From positions 16,455-80,454 of the forward strand of contig CATWQA010000006.1 of NCBI GenBank assembly GCA_958352815.1: DNA of 64,000 nt, read 5' to 3'. The notes under the pieces are model-generated. The model was not told where the DNA came from. It saw only the letters and a program-made list of their open reading frames with translations, and did no database searches. Of this stretch, positions 1 through 8,663 are shown piece after piece. Both the position numbers and the translations under genes were made by a program. The stretch comes from an uncultured Eubacteriales bacterium. GTDB lineage: Bacteria > Bacillota > Clostridia > Monoglobales > Monoglobaceae. The stretch's first letter is position 1, and each line of letters starts with the position of its first letter.

Positions 1-243
1 TGCGGCTCCGTTTACTGTGGCGGTGGTATTATCTATTGCAAATGTTACTGATTTTTCCGATTCAGCTCCGTCTGTCAAAATCGCCTGCCCTGTTGCGCTC
101 TTCGCCTCCGCTCCGAGCGCTGACGCATTAATTGTTGCAGTTGCCGATTGGGTTGCATCGTCCCAGGTCACTTCTGCGCCCATTTGCTCAAACAGAAATC
201 GCATCGGCACTAATGTGCGGTCGCTCTCCATAACCGGCGGCTG
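1..243. repeat. Stalk-domain DNA repeat, copy A
   Basis: Positions 1-243 match 1925-2167 in the same orientation with only a few differences, mostly near the far end. Both copies encode the same stalk module in neighbouring minus-strand genes, so this is a coding duplication or gene-conversion tract. Confidence 0.9.
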
Positions 244-1569
244 ATCAAAGCCTAAGATCTTATCGTTTAGTCTTACATAAGTTAAATTTGTCATCTGTGA
301 TATTGGCAGTCTATAGAAATAATCCATATATATGGCGTCAAAATAAATGTACTCTCCACTTGCCCACGAATAAAATGTTCTTCCACCATATTTGCCTTTT
401 TCAAATATCGGTATCGGAACACCGTATACACCGTCCAAGCTTACATCAGATGCGGTTAGCGTTCTGTCATCTGTATTGTATAAATAACAATATGACGGGT
501 AGCCGTTGTTTAAGATCTCTCCATTATACTTGCCGGTTTCTCTGACTATATCGTATTCTTTCAAAGTTGATTTATCAATTAATTTTTCTTTATAAACAGC
601 ATATCCTGTTGCCGTCTGCTGATTAATATTATGATCTTTTGTGTTCTTTGCATTTTCGTATTCTTCAAGTGTAATTTCAACTCTGTTTTCAATATCATCG
701 GTTTTGTAATATTTATCTATTCGCTCTCCGCCTGAGGCACTGACATTACTGTAATCTCTATGCTTCATATAAAAATTGCCGTTATAGAAAAATTCTATGT
801 CAAAGCAACCACTGTAGTCCACGGTTTTGATTAAGTTGAAGTCACTGTCAAATATCTGTATCGGTGAATTACTATGGTCTCCGAATTTATATTTTTCTAA
901 ATATTGTTCTGAATTAACACTGTTGTTATCCGTATAATCCTCAAATCCCACTATTACATTCAAGCCGTTTCCCGAGACAAATTTATCAATATCGGTTACA
1001 TAATTTTCTTCCAAATATCCATTGGGAAATTTATATTCAAATTCAAGTTGTTTAAAATCATGTATACCGTCAGACATTGACACATAGACAGATCCCGCCT
1101 TTGAGTACAGACATTTACCGTCAACATATCCTCTTTGCAGCGTTTCTGAATTACCCTTACCTAATACTTCATAATACGGCAAATCGCTGTCAATCAGTTT
1201 ACTAACATTTGTTCCAATGTAGTTATTCGAGTCGGTATAAACCCACTGTTCTCCATCAAAATAATAATGCATTGCAGAAACAAGTTTGGAATTATCAGAC
1301 AGCGTAATTGTCGCTTTAGTACCGGTATTCAAATCACTGCCTCCATAAGTAAATATAAGAGGCAAATTAACAAATACATATTGGGGACTGTCATCTGAAA
1401 TATTAAAAAATGTTGCTTCTATTCTATTATTATCACTGCTCTCATATATGATATAGTGTGTTTCCGAAACATCGGGCAATGTCGGATATTGTCCGCTTGC
1501 ATTAACGGTTGAAGCGAATGAGTTCACCATTAATAGTGTTGAAATTATTATATAAATTGTTCTCTTCAT
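1..1569 (-). CDS. Secreted protein with C-terminal copper-amine-oxidase-like stalk domain (3' end beyond window)
   Basis: An open frame of 523 codons runs without a stop from ATG at 1569 to the window edge, so the C-terminus is missing. AGGAG lies just upstream of the start. Residues 1-22 form a signal peptide ending near SFASTVNA. The middle, about 400 residues rich in Asp, Asn and Tyr, is not recognised. The last ~85 residues (LGFDQPPVMESDRTLVPMRF, then TWDDATQSATATINA) are the copper amine oxidase N-terminal-like stalk domain common in secreted clostridial proteins. That module is almost identical at DNA level to the one in the next gene (1925-2167). Function unknown; probably a cell-surface or secreted protein. 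The gene is easy to miss because it has no stop inside the window. Confidence 0.85.
   Translation of the reverse strand, partial: MKRTIYIIISTLLMVNSFASTVNASGQYPTLPDVSETHYIIYESSDNNRIEATFFNISDDSPQYVFVNLPLIFTYGGSDLNTGTKATITLSDNSKLVSAMHYYFDGEQWVYTDSNNYIGTNVSKLIDSDLPYYEVLGKGNSETLQRGYVDGKCLYSKAGSVYVSMSDGIHDFKQLEFEYKFPNGYLEENYVTDIDKFVSGNGLNVIVGFEDYTDNNSVNSEQYLEKYKFGDHSNSPIQIFDSDFNLIKTVDYSGCFDIEFFYNGNFYMKHRDYSNVSASGGERIDKYYKTDDIENRVEITLEEYENAKNTKDHNINQQTATGYAVYKEKLIDKSTLKEYDIVRETGKYNGEILNNGYPSYCYLYNTDDRTLTASDVSLDGVYGVPIPIFEKGKYGGRTFYSWASGEYIYFDAIYMDYFYRLPISQMTNLTYVRLNDKILGFDQPPVMESDRTLVPMRFLFEQMGAEVTWDDATQSATATINASALGAEAKSATGQAILTDGAESEKSVTFAIDNTTATVNGAA
81..124. repeat. GC-rich dispersed repeat embedded in coding sequence
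   Basis: The stretch CCTGTTGCGCTC...CTCCG...CCGAGCGC closely matches non-coding repeats at 63925-63970 and 55769-55816. The second stalk gene carries it at 2005-2048. On the coding strand it reads as SALGAEAKSATGQAI within the stalk domain. Confidence 0.6.
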
Positions 1570-1734
1570 ATGTATTCTCCTATAACATAAACATATTAGT
1601 ATCATTTTTTACATTTGTCCACCCGTCGTTGCAATACGCCCTTTATCCTGAAAATCTTTTGACTTTCGGGAGTTCTTCCAAACCGCAGCAGCAACATCAC
1701 CAAAGCCCTTATCAAAACGGCATACTTGGCATTC

Positions 1735-1762
1735 GTAGGGGCGCAATAAATGGCGCCCCTAC
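1735..1762. repeat. GTAGGGGCGC palindromic dispersed repeat
   Basis: GTAGGGGCGC and GCGCCCCTAC arms surround an 8-nt AATAAATG core. Related copies lie at 47458-47483 and 47577-47603. This copy sits between the ends of two genes. A neighbouring hairpin stretch (about 1645-1675) also resembles 47285-47310. Confidence 0.85.
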
Positions 1763-1792
1763 GAATTTAAGGGTTATACATTTCAACCCCAT

Positions 1793-2727
1793 TTACTTTG
1801 TCAAAACAATTGCCGTGTTGGCGGTTTCGTCCCAGTCTACGGTATAACCCAGATTTTCAGATAAGAACCTGAGAGGCACAAAGGTTTGGTCGTTTATCAG
1901 GCGGGCGGGAACGTCCATTGTAGCTGCGGCTCCGTTTACTGTGGCGGTGGTATTATCTATTGCAAATGTTACTGATTTTTCCGATTCAGCTCCGTCTGTC
2001 AAAATCGCCTGCCCTGTTGCGCTCTTCGCCTCCGCTCCGAGCGCTGACGCATTAATTGTTGCAGTTGCCGATTGGGTTGCATCGTCCCAGGTTACCTCTG
2101 CGCCCATTTGCTCAAACAGGAAACGCATCGGCACTAATGTGCGGTCGCTCTCCATAATCGGCGGCTGAGAGAAACCTAAAATTTTGTCATCTAATTGAAC
2201 ATACACATTACCTGTTTTCAGGTATTTATCTATATCACTCTTTTTTATATAGCTTTTTCTATGCTTACCATTTAAATCCCCTAAACTGTATATAACAGAC
2301 GTTGTTCCTACCTCGTATCTCGCCAAATATACTCCGTCTTTTGACAGCCATATATTTCCGTATTTCTCAGAATTATTGATTATATAAAAATATTCACCGG
2401 TGAGATTTAGGATTTGCATAGCTTCTGTATCGGAATATGTCCCGCTCTGCTGTAAGGGTCGTAGCTATCGTGATCGTCAAAGACTTCAACCTCTTTAAAT
2501 TGTTCAAAATCCTCGGTAAAGTATCTTTGTTCTTCATCGTTCAGACGTACCAAATACCCACTTCCTACATATTGTATATCACTTACATCAGTTCTTATAG
2601 CTCCGTTTATATATACCTCGCCTTTGCCTAACTCATGTATTATATCCGGATCATTAACCGTAAGCGCATATGCACTACTGCTCAAGATTGCCCCAATTAT
2701 TGTCATAATAATTATCAGTTTTTTCAT
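1793..2727 (-). pseudogene. Secreted stalk-domain protein, split by a frameshift
   Basis: Two overlapping minus-strand frames make one gene. The first starts at ATG 2727 (GGAGGG just upstream) with a clear signal peptide, MKKLIIIMTIIGAILSSSAYA, and runs to a stop near 2407. The second frame continues from about 2450 (SGTYSDTEAM) through a stalk domain (VPMRFLFEQMGAEVTWDD and VPLRFLSENLGYTVDWDE) to the stop at 1793. A one-base shift near 2445-2460 would join them. The C-terminus holds a complete two-part copper-amine-oxidase-like stalk and shows how the preceding gene probably ends. Either a recently broken gene, a programmed shift or an assembly error. Confidence 0.75.
1925..2167. repeat. Stalk-domain DNA repeat, copy B
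   Basis: Direct repeat of positions 1-243, including the embedded GC-rich element at 2005-2048. Confidence 0.9.
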
Positions 2728-2783
2728 ATTTCCCTCCATATTTAACACACAATAAATTTACCATAATTATACCACAAAAACAG

Positions 2784-2817
2784 AAACGGCTCAACCCATT
2801 TTTGGATTAAACCGTTT
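2784..2817. repeat. Terminator-like dispersed repeat, copy 1
   Basis: AACGGCTCAACCCA and TGGATTAAACCGTT pair into a stem. The reverse complement recurs almost exactly at 22469-22506 and 38377-38410. This copy lies between divergently transcribed genes, where no terminator is needed. Confidence 0.8.
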
Positions 2818-2955
2818 GTTCACAAAGAGCGGGCTTGTAATGACTTATTTTATCATACGTTTTAAGCATTGTGAATAATAAAAACTAAGTATTGGACATT
2901 TTATGATGTGCATGATAGAATAATATTAAAGAAAATAAAGAACGGAGGAGAAATA

Positions 2956-3840
2956 ATGGATCTGCGTGTTATAAACTATTTTTTGACCGTTGCACAGGAG
3001 GGAAATATCACTCGTGCGGCAGAAATTCTGCATATTACGCAGCCGACCCTTTCACGTCAAATTATGGAGTTGGAGGAAGAATTGGGTGCGACTCTCATTA
3101 TACGCGGCAAAAGACATATTACGCTCACAGAGGAAGGAATTTTGTTTCAGGAAAGAGCGAAAGAAATATCAACCCTTATAAAGAAAACCGAAAATGAGTT
3201 TAAGGAACAGAGTCTAAAGGACGGAGGGCGGCTTGCGATCGGCTGTATTCAAAGCCTTTCAAGCGAGCTCATGATGAAATTCATTGAAAATTTCTCAAAG
3301 AAATATCCTAAAATGCGGTTCGACCTGCTTACGGGATATTCAAATGATATTAAAGAAAAGCTTGACCGTGGACTGATTGATATAGGTCTTTTATCGGAAC
3401 CGGTAGAAATATCAAAGTACAATTTTCTGCGTCTTAATCAGGATGAGGAATGGGGCGTTATTGTTCCAAAGGACGATCCTCTTGCACAAAGAGACTGTAT
3501 AGAGTTAAGAGAAGTTGCGGATAAGCCGCTTATCGTTCCCAGCAGAGAAAATATATATAACGAGCTTTTAAATTGGTTTGGATATGAAAACGGGGATTTA
3601 CACATTTTCAGTACCTACGACCTGATTGCAAATTCACTGATACTTGTTATGAACGGTTTGGGGTATGCGATAGGTATGCGAGGACCGGTGTGCGTCCGTT
3701 ATAACAGCGAAGTGAAATTTATTCCCTTAACTCCCGAACGCAGAACAAAGAGTGTTATCGTATGGCGGAAAAACCACACAATGACAACCGCCGCGACATT
3801 ATTTCTTGAAAGCATAGATAAAAAATACATTTTGCGATAG
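2956..3840 (+). CDS. LysR-family transcriptional regulator
   Basis: A 294-residue protein. Residues 1-60 are the winged helix-turn-helix (MDLRVINYFLTVAQEGNITR, then AEILHITQPTLSRQI); residues about 90-290 are the periplasmic-binding-protein-like effector domain. I chose ATG 2956 because GGAGGAG precedes it and MDLRVINYFL is the usual LysR start; an upstream in-frame ATG at 2908 lacks this. It is followed within 12 bp by an acetyltransferase gene and further on by a flavodoxin-fusion and an iron alcohol dehydrogenase. LysR genes often control adjacent flavodoxin/YqhD-type aldehyde reductase genes, so control of this cluster is a reasonable inference. The ligand is unknown. Confidence 0.93.
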   Translation: MDLRVINYFLTVAQEGNITRAAEILHITQPTLSRQIMELEEELGATLIIRGKRHITLTEEGILFQERAKEISTLIKKTENEFKEQSLKDGGRLAIGCIQSLSSELMMKFIENFSKKYPKMRFDLLTGYSNDIKEKLDRGLIDIGLLSEPVEISKYNFLRLNQDEEWGVIVPKDDPLAQRDCIELREVADKPLIVPSRENIYNELLNWFGYENGDLHIFSTYDLIANSLILVMNGLGYAIGMRGPVCVRYNSEVKFIPLTPERRTKSVIVWRKNHTMTTAATLFLESIDKKYILR

Positions 3841-3852
3841 GAGGAAATTGAA

Positions 3853-4440
3853 TTGACAGAACGTGAAAAAATGCTTGCGGGAATACCTTATTGCAGCGCT
3901 GACGCGGAGCTCAGAGCGCAGGGAACCAAAGCGAGCGCGCTCACGAAGGAATACAATTCTCTCGGAGCGGACAACGAAGCGGGTAAGGAAGAGATATTGC
4001 ATAAACTATTCGGCTTTTGCGGCAAAGACGTAAGAGTAAACCAGCCCATACATGTTGATTATGGGTGTAATATCCATATAGGCGATAACAGCCTGATAAA
4101 TAAAAACTGCACGGTCCTTGATACCAATATTATAAAAATCGGAAGCCGTGTTCTGATCGCGCCCGATGTGAAAATATATACAGCGTGTCATTCCGCCGAT
4201 AAGAACGAGAGGTTTAAAGAGATAGACGGGAAACTGAAGATCATTACCTTTACAAAGCCCGTTGAGATCGGGGACGATACTTGGATAGGCGGAGGCAGTA
4301 TAATTCTTCCCGGCGTTAAGATTGGAGCGAATGTTATTATAGGCGCGGGAAGCGTTGTAACAAAGGATATTCCCGATAATGTGGTCGCGGTGGGAAATCC
4401 GTGTAATATCGTCAGAGAAAATGCACCTCCGCAAGAATAA
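3853..4440 (+). CDS. Maltose/galactoside O-acetyltransferase-like protein
   Basis: A 195-residue left-handed beta-helix acyltransferase using acetyl-CoA on sugars or similar hydroxyls. The N-terminus (TEREKMLAGIPY) is the typical maltose acetyltransferase cap. Hexapeptide repeats (INKNCTVLDTN, IGDDTWIGGGSIILPGVKIG, VIIGAGSVVTKDIP) fill the C-terminal half, and the ACHSAD segment carries the expected catalytic His. The start is TTG, with GGAGG 7-12 nt upstream. It follows the LysR gene by 12 bp, so the two are probably co-transcribed. The true substrate cannot be told from sequence. Confidence 0.9.
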   Translation: MTEREKMLAGIPYCSADAELRAQGTKASALTKEYNSLGADNEAGKEEILHKLFGFCGKDVRVNQPIHVDYGCNIHIGDNSLINKNCTVLDTNIIKIGSRVLIAPDVKIYTACHSADKNERFKEIDGKLKIITFTKPVEIGDDTWIGGGSIILPGVKIGANVIIGAGSVVTKDIPDNVVAVGNPCNIVRENAPPQE

Positions 4441-4607
4441 TGTATATAATCACAGACATTCTTACAATTCTTTCGACAGTAGGCTTGTTTATCGGCGCGG
4501 TCGGCAAGCGGATAAAAACAAATACCGTATATACCGTAAGTCTTCGGGCGGCGGCAATATTGATTGCCGTATGCGGGGCTTGTGTATTTATAAAAAACAG
4601 TTTGTGA
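4440..4607 (+). CDS. 55-residue membrane protein
   Basis: A short frame whose ATG overlaps the acetyltransferase stop codon by one base (TAATG), suggesting translational coupling. The product has two predicted membrane segments (IITDILTILSTVGLFIGAV and LRAAAILIAVCGACVFI) separated by a basic loop, GKRIKTNTVYTV. No family is recognised. The coupling and the clean hydrophobic pattern argue that it is real, although no separate ribosome-binding site is visible. Confidence 0.55.
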   Translation: MYIITDILTILSTVGLFIGAVGKRIKTNTVYTVSLRAAAILIAVCGACVFIKNSL

Positions 4608-4721
4608 ATTTCAATCTTTTACATGGAAAACAGTGTTTTTTGCTGAACATATTGCAATATCGGGACTATGGATATTCATATCACATTATTTATCAAAAAT
4701 AGCAAAGGAGACATACAGGAA

Positions 4722-6896
4722 ATGAAAAAATTATTAAGTATTCTTTTATCAGCGTCAATGCTTATGACAGGATTGACAGCTTGCGCGGCAGAGAACGAAA
4801 ATAATCGGCAACCGGAAAGCATATCAATCTCAATGCAGATCGACAACCCGATTATGACGGTAAACGGTACGGAAAAGGAAATTGACGAGGGACGCGGCAC
4901 CGCACCTGTTATTGTAAACGACCGCACTCTTGTTCCTATCCGCGCGATAATCGAGGAAATGGGCGGTGCAGTTTCGTGGGACGAGGCAGCGCAAACGGCA
5001 ACACTCAATTATGCAAATGATGAAATCAGGCTTGTAATTAATTCCGCAACCGCATACTTGAATGACGAGCCGAACACGATCGATACCGCTCCGACCGTTA
5101 TCAACGACAGAACGATGCTTCCGATCAGATTTATTGCGGAGAGCTTTAAGTTTGATGTTGATTGGGACGAGGCAACAAGAACCGTTACAATAGAAAAAAA
5201 TATATCGGCAAACGATGCGGAGGCTGAAAATGTAATCAAGTTTTCTTGGGATAACAAGGAAATACTTGTCGAGCTAAATGACAGCAATGCAAGCAATGAT
5301 CTGATAAGCCGACTGCCTTTGACGATGGAGTTTGAGGACTACAACAATACCGAAAAAGTCGGCTATCTTGATGAAAAATTAGACGACAGCGGCAGTGATG
5401 ATAATCACGATCCGAATATCGGCGATTTGACCTCTTATACTCCATGGGGTACGCTTTCGCTGTTCTACAGAGATTTCGAGTCCTCATCAGGATTGATCTC
5501 GCTTGGCAGCGTGATCTCAGGCAGTGAATTTCTGACCGAAATGGAGGGCAGTATCAGAATAGAGTTTGCCGGGGGAAACAAAAATACACAGGAGGAAGAT
5601 AATATGGTGCTTGTAAAAGGCGGAACATTTGTTATGGGAAGCCCGTCGGACGAGCCGGAGCGTGAAAATGACGAGGTACGGCACGAAGTGACCGTAAGCG
5701 ATTTTTATATGTCTCCGACCGAGGTCACGCAAAAGGAATATCTTGAGCTTATGGGCAACAATCCGAGCGAGAACAGCGGTGAAAATTTGCCGGTAGAAAA
5801 TGTTACTTGGTATGACGCTGTAAATTATTGCAACGCATTAAGCAGAGCGAACGGGCTGGACGAGGTTTATACGGTTGACGGAGATACCGTTACTTGGAAC
5901 AAAGGAGCGAACGGCTACCGCCTGCCCACAGAAGCCGAGTGGGAGTACGCCGCAAGGGCGAACACAACAACGCCGTTCAGCTTCGGCGATTATGTTCACG
6001 ACGATGATGCAAACTGCTACAACGCATACGGATATAACAACGACGCGACAGGACACTGGGTAAACGGGTATATCGGTAATACGGTCGATGTTGACGATTA
6101 CAATACAAACGGCTTCGGGCTTTACAATATGCACGGCAATGTGGCTGAGTGGGTATGGGATTGGTATTCCGATTATGATACGAACGCTGTAAGCAATCCT
6201 ACAGGGGCGGAGAGCGGAAGCTATAAAGTGGCGCGCGGCGGAGGCTGGAATGACCAGCCGAAGCATATCAGAAGCGCGTACCGCGGCGCGCACCCCGCCG
6301 ATGTGCCGTTCTATGCTATCGGTATCAGAGTTGTACGAAACGCAGAACCCGGCTCCGGAACATTGACAAGCACATTTGCACGGGTTGAAGAAAAGACAGA
6401 TAAGAACGTCTTGATCGCATATTTTTCACAGACAGGCAACACGGAGGGCTTGACGGAAATTATAGCTGAAATGACAGGCGCGGACGTGTTCCGTATAGAG
6501 CGTGCAACGCCGTACTCGGCTAACCATAACTCACAGGCTTTATACGGCGAGGCTCTTAACGAACTGAGGGAGTTCGCAGTGCCCGAGCTGAAAACATCTC
6601 TCGAAGAAGCGGGCTATAACATAGATGATTACGATACGATTTTGCTCGGCTACTGTAATTGGTGGGCTTCAATCCCTGCGCCCGTGCGCAGCTTCCTTAT
6701 GGAATACGATATGAGCGGAAAGACTGTAATCCCATACTGCTCTATGGGCGGAGGACGCTTTGGTCAGACAATAAGCGCAGTCGCAAAGCTTAATCCAAAC
6801 AGTAATATTAAAGAGGGTCTTGACGTGAGCTATTCGTCATATGACAGGGACAGAATAAGCGAGTGGCTTACTAACAGCGGTATAGAGATCAAATAA
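4722..6896 (+). CDS. Four-domain lipoprotein: stalk, cyclophilin-like, FGE-like and flavodoxin
   Basis: A 724-residue lipoprotein starting at ATG 4722, with AAGGAG about 15 nt upstream. Domains in order: signal peptide with lipobox LTAC (Cys about 19); copper-amine-oxidase-like stalk, about 45-150; cyclophilin-like domain, about 165-290 (IKFSWDNKEILVEL, GDLTSYTPWGTLSLFY); formylglycine-generating-enzyme/sulfatase-modifying domain, about 293-540 (GYRLPTEAEWEYAARA, NVAEWVWDWY, RGGGWN); flavodoxin, about 560-720 (FMN phosphate loop FSQTGNTEG, then CNWWASIPAPVRSF). The FGE-like part lacks the paired cysteines of catalytic FGE, so it is probably a binding scaffold. A flavodoxin fused to surface domains suggests extracytoplasmic electron transfer; this is inference. 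It precedes the alcohol dehydrogenase by 21 bp. Confidence 0.88.
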   Translation: MKKLLSILLSASMLMTGLTACAAENENNRQPESISISMQIDNPIMTVNGTEKEIDEGRGTAPVIVNDRTLVPIRAIIEEMGGAVSWDEAAQTATLNYANDEIRLVINSATAYLNDEPNTIDTAPTVINDRTMLPIRFIAESFKFDVDWDEATRTVTIEKNISANDAEAENVIKFSWDNKEILVELNDSNASNDLISRLPLTMEFEDYNNTEKVGYLDEKLDDSGSDDNHDPNIGDLTSYTPWGTLSLFYRDFESSSGLISLGSVISGSEFLTEMEGSIRIEFAGGNKNTQEEDNMVLVKGGTFVMGSPSDEPERENDEVRHEVTVSDFYMSPTEVTQKEYLELMGNNPSENSGENLPVENVTWYDAVNYCNALSRANGLDEVYTVDGDTVTWNKGANGYRLPTEAEWEYAARANTTTPFSFGDYVHDDDANCYNAYGYNNDATGHWVNGYIGNTVDVDDYNTNGFGLYNMHGNVAEWVWDWYSDYDTNAVSNPTGAESGSYKVARGGGWNDQPKHIRSAYRGAHPADVPFYAIGIRVVRNAEPGSGTLTSTFARVEEKTDKNVLIAYFSQTGNTEGLTEIIAEMTGADVFRIERATPYSANHNSQALYGEALNELREFAVPELKTSLEEAGYNIDDYDTILLGYCNWWASIPAPVRSFLMEYDMSGKTVIPYCSMGGGRFGQTISAVAKLNPNSNIKEGLDVSYSSYDRDRISEWLTNSGIEIK

Positions 6897-6917
6897 ATTA
6901 TAAAGGAGCAAAAAATT

Positions 6918-8075
6918 ATGAATAACTTTGAATTTTCACTTCCGACACAGGTATTGTTCGGTAAAGGACAGGAAGAAAACTTACCGGAACGCTTAAAGCC
7001 ATACGGAACAAAAATCCTCATGACCTATGGCGGAGGCAGTATCAAAAAGAATGGACTTTATGATAAATTGAAAAATTTATTGAAAGACTTTGAAATCTTT
7101 GAATTGGAGGGCATCGACCCTAACCCGAGAGTGGAAAGCGTAAACGAGGGCGCGCGCATATGCCGTGAAAACGGTGTTGATATGATCTTAGCCGTTGGCG
7201 GCGGCAGCACTATAGACTGCTCAAAGGCGATTGCTGCGGCGGCATATTATGAGGGCGACGCATGGGATCTTGTTATCGGAAAAGGGAAAATAACAAATGC
7301 TTTGCCCTTAGCAGTTGTGCTTACGATTGCCGCAACGGGAAGCGAGACAGACGCGGCAGCGGTTATTTCAAACGACAAGACAAACGAAAAGCTGCTTCTC
7401 GGACACCCGATGCTGCTTCCGAAGGTATCTGTATTAAAACCGGAAAATACTTTTACTGTTCCGGCATACCAAACTGCCGCGGGCTCATCAGACATGATGT
7501 CCCATATCATAGAAGCCTATTTCGATAATATTGAAGCGTTTGTTCCCGACGCCATAAGTGAGGGACTGCTCCGCGCGGCAATAAAATACACCCCCATTGC
7601 AATTAAAGAGCCGAATAATTACGAGGCAAGAGCGCAGCTTATGTGGACAAGCTCGCTTGCACTCAATAACCTCACAGAAACAGGAAAGAGTTTTATGTGG
7701 AGCTGCCATTACATTGAACACGAATTGAGCGCTTTCTATGACATAACTCACGGTGCGGGACTGGCAATGATCACGCCAAAGTGGATGCGCTATATTTTAT
7801 CAGACAAGACTGTTGATAAATTCTGCGACTATGCGGCAAATGTATGGGGCTTTTCAAGAGAGTCGGATAAATTCGAGCTTGCAAACAAAGGTATTGATGC
7901 GACTGAAGAATTTTTCAAAAATATCGGTATGCCAATGACGCTCGGCGAGTTCGGAATAGACGACTCCAAGTTTGACGTTATGGCTGAAAATGCAGTTAAA
8001 AACGGATATCTTAACATGGCGTACGTTCCGCTTACACCGTCAGACGTAAAAGAAATTTTAAAAATGTGTTTATAA
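6918..8075 (+). CDS. Iron-containing alcohol dehydrogenase (YqhD/butanol dehydrogenase type)
   Basis: A 385-residue group III dehydrogenase that reduces aldehydes with NAD(P)H. The dinucleotide motif GGGSTIDCSKAIA is near residue 95. Metal ligands are visible as Asp and His in SSDMMSHIIEAY and the two His of HYIEHELSAFYDITHG. The length is normal. AAGGAG lies upstream of ATG 6918. In other bacteria YqhD-type enzymes detoxify short aldehydes and sit beside LysR/AraC regulators and flavodoxin genes, which fits the neighbours here. The last codons overlap the start of a 279-bp dispersed repeat. Confidence 0.95.
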   Translation: MNNFEFSLPTQVLFGKGQEENLPERLKPYGTKILMTYGGGSIKKNGLYDKLKNLLKDFEIFELEGIDPNPRVESVNEGARICRENGVDMILAVGGGSTIDCSKAIAAAAYYEGDAWDLVIGKGKITNALPLAVVLTIAATGSETDAAAVISNDKTNEKLLLGHPMLLPKVSVLKPENTFTVPAYQTAAGSSDMMSHIIEAYFDNIEAFVPDAISEGLLRAAIKYTPIAIKEPNNYEARAQLMWTSSLALNNLTETGKSFMWSCHYIEHELSAFYDITHGAGLAMITPKWMRYILSDKTVDKFCDYAANVWGFSRESDKFELANKGIDATEEFFKNIGMPMTLGEFGIDDSKFDVMAENAVKNGYLNMAYVPLTPSDVKEILKMCL

Positions 8076-8349
8076 CCCATGCAAAGATGTCCCCCACCTC
8101 TGCGTCGAAACGGACTTCGCTATGTTCAGATTTTATGTAATAAAATCCATCACACCGCTGCGTCGTTTCTCCTCTATCCCCAAAAATCGGTGATTTTTGG
8201 GGAACCCTAAGGTGGGTTCCATTTCAGAATTTCAGTGGGAGCTATAATCTCCCACTGAAACCCTGAGGAACTAACGCTCCCTTTACAGCTTGCGATCGAT
8301 TGCAAGCTCCGCTCCTTGCAAGCAAAGCGGAGCGTTGCTCCAATTTAAA
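8071..8349. repeat. 279-bp dispersed inverted repeat, left copy
   Basis: Matches the reverse complement of 22881-23160 over its full length with a few substitutions and one 1-nt indel. It is built of consecutive hairpins, for example CCCCAAAAATC/GATTTTTGGGG, GGAACCC/GGGTTCC and TTTCAGTGGGAG/CTCCCACTGAAA. It begins at the alcohol dehydrogenase stop codon. No gene is seen inside. Confidence 0.93.
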
Positions 8350-8660
8350 CCTAATTAAAAATAAAGCTCTCTAAAAACCCATAAGTTTTTTGGAAAAAGG
8401 AGAAGCGGTCGGTAAGGTGAAGCCGTGTTTTGTGCATACAAAACACGGCGAACCAATAGGCTAAAAAAAGCGCCGTAGGCGCACACTCGTGAAAAATCGT
8501 GAGATTTTCCACGAAAAAGGAGAAGCAAAGTGAACTTTGCAAGATTAAAATAGGGCTCCCGAAAAGTCGAAGACTTTTTGGGAAAAAGGAGAAGCAAGGG
8601 AGCAGGCGCAGACTTTCTTTGGAAAAAGAAAGTCGAAGCAAAGCGAACTTTGCTTCGACG
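8350..8660. repeat. Composite hairpin repeat 3' of tRNA-Ser genes
   Basis: A chain of hairpins joined by the linker AAAGGAGAAGC: GTGTTTTG/CAAAACAC, TCGTGAAAAATC/GATTTTCCACGA, CCCGAAAAGTC/GACTTTTTGGG. The same modules in the same order recur at 58660-58983, again 3' of a tRNA-Ser gene. No protein gene is supported. Confidence 0.85.
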
Positions 8661-8663
8661 CCG

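Noticed and set aside
1509..1847. 112-codon plus-strand frame
   Set aside because: Covers the start of one minus-strand gene, a palindromic repeat and the end of another; no ribosome site.
4379..4702. 107-codon plus-strand frame
   Set aside because: Out of frame over the acetyltransferase end and the better-supported 55-residue frame; low-complexity His/Tyr-rich product.
6830..7021. Short minus-strand frame at the alcohol dehydrogenase start
   Set aside because: Antisense overlap with two well-supported genes.
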